Of a DNA stretch of 32,501 nucleotides, positions 31,956 to 32,501 are shown piece by piece (position 1 is the first letter of the stretch; each line of letters begins with the position of its first letter). Origin of the DNA: an uncultured Phycisphaera sp. GTDB taxonomy: Bacteria; Planctomycetota; Phycisphaerae; Phycisphaerales; SM1A02. Where the stretch lies: the NCBI GenBank assembly GCA_937919685.1, contig CALFOM010000238.1:1-32501 (forward strand), written 5' to 3'. The position numbers were made by a program, and so were the translations under genes. The notes beneath the pieces were generated by a model. The model ran no database searches, was not told the origin of the DNA, and worked only from the letters and a program-made list of their open reading frames with translations.

Positions 31956-32492
31956 GTGAGCGCACAAGAACACGAAGAAGCGGCAGCTCGTCACCACCGG
32001 GATGCCCCCATCAAACTGATGCTGGTGACCGTCAGCGACTCCCGAACACCTGAGACCGACCAGGGCGGGGACCGCCTTCAGGCACTGGCACTGGGCGCGG
32101 GCCATCTCATCCAGATTCGCCAGCTCGTTCCAGATGACCCGGATTTGATCAGAAAGAGCATCGCTTTGGGCGTCGATGACCCCTCGATTCAAGCGATCCT
32201 GCTCACCGGCGGAACCGGCATCTCCCCACGAGATGGCACCGTGGAAGTGGTCAGATCGATGATCGCGGTCGAACTGGAGGGATACGGCGAGCGGCTCCGT
32301 GCGATCAGTGTGGAATCGATCGGAATCGCGGGATTGCTGAGCCGAGCCTGCGCGGGAGTAATCCGTCGAACCGATGGCTCGGGCGTATTGATTTTCTCGA
32401 TGCCTGGATCGGTGAATGCCGTCGAGACCGCGACCAGCGAACTCGTCCTCCCGCTCATCAAACATGCGGCGTGGGAAGTCGGACGGCCATGA
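31956..32492 (+). CDS. moaB: MoaB/Mog-like molybdopterin adenylyltransferase
   Basis: The 178-residue product is a single MoCF (molybdenum cofactor binding) domain with LMLVTVSDSRTPETDQGGDRL near the start, TGGTGISPRDGTVE and SMPGSVNAVETA; these match the MoaB/Mog family that adenylates molybdopterin. The spelling of the motifs fits MoaB; other Mo-cofactor genes are not in the window. The start codon is GTG 31956 with no good ribosome binding site; the segment before MLVTVSD (about 21 residues) is not conserved, so a start downstream is possible. It is divergent from acpS. Confidence 0.88.
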   Translation: MSAQEHEEAAARHHRDAPIKLMLVTVSDSRTPETDQGGDRLQALALGAGHLIQIRQLVPDDPDLIRKSIALGVDDPSIQAILLTGGTGISPRDGTVEVVRSMIAVELEGYGERLRAISVESIGIAGLLSRACAGVIRRTDGSGVLIFSMPGSVNAVETATSELVLPLIKHAAWEVGRP

Positions 32493-32501
32493 GAAGGCCA
32501 T

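Noticed and set aside
31893-32501. Minus-strand reading frame running off the window end
   Set aside because: Antisense to the moaB-like gene, which has clear MoCF motifs.

Overview
The window is chromosomal, GC-rich bacterial DNA carrying almost only housekeeping genes. The best taxonomic marker is a short protein at 30438-30683 that matches my recollection of the small basic protein family shared by Planctomycetes, Verrucomicrobia and Chlamydiae. Together with several TlpA-type fusion lipoprotein-like proteins, a membrane-anchored sigma-region-4-like protein and a subfamily-2 PyrF, this suggests a planctomycete, probably of the Phycisphaerae. That assignment is inference. I see no transposase, integrase, phage gene, CRISPR array, tRNA or rRNA.

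Layout. 25-864 (-) is a lipoprotein. 925-2037 (+) is thiS-thiG. 2096-5036 (-) is a phosphomannomutase followed by a membrane-inserted P-loop ATPase. A 529-bp divergent leader region precedes rpsB-tsf (5566-7429, +), which ends in a strong hairpin. 7564-8734 (-) holds two membrane-anchored proteins of unknown role, the second resembling sigma region 4. 8828-12483 (+) is a penicillin-binding protein 4-type carboxypeptidase overlapping recQ. 12511-13323 (-) is scpA, divergent from an arabinose-5-phosphate isomerase gene (13401-14432, +). After a 387-bp noncoding stretch comes a 66-residue ORF, then on the minus strand a response regulator and two secreted thioredoxin-fold proteins (15140-18476). 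18681-24354 (-) is one tight run, pyrF, an orphan solute-binding protein, pyk, cinA and folK, with 4-bp overlaps or 1-bp gaps at each of its junctions. 24422-26345 (+) is a second tight run of a DUF971-like protein, a hot-dog thioesterase and a glycosyltransferase-like protein. 26620-28903 (+) is a secreted metallophosphoesterase and a small lipoprotein. 29101-31867 (-) holds an aminotransferase, the small basic protein, a membrane protein with a possible SPOR-like end, and acpS. The window closes with a moaB-like gene (+).

The most consistent non-coding signal is promoter placement. Seven genes have a TANNNT hexamer ending exactly 6 or 7 nt before the start codon, and all lack a usable Shine-Dalgarno sequence, which predicts leaderless mRNAs. 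Two divergent gene pairs (scpA/kdsD and pyrF/DUF971) carry this arrangement on both sides. Gene ends are marked by long, nearly perfect hairpins, several placed between convergent genes so that they can serve both strands. Short tandem repeats with units of 8, 10, 11, 12 and 18 bp recur at gene borders.

I do not see a clear new multi-gene system. The best candidates for something undescribed are the sigma4-like membrane protein divergent from the cell-wall carboxypeptidase, the KAP-like ATPase behind the phosphomannomutase, and the orphan solute-binding protein locked inside a pyrF-pyk-cinA-folK operon.
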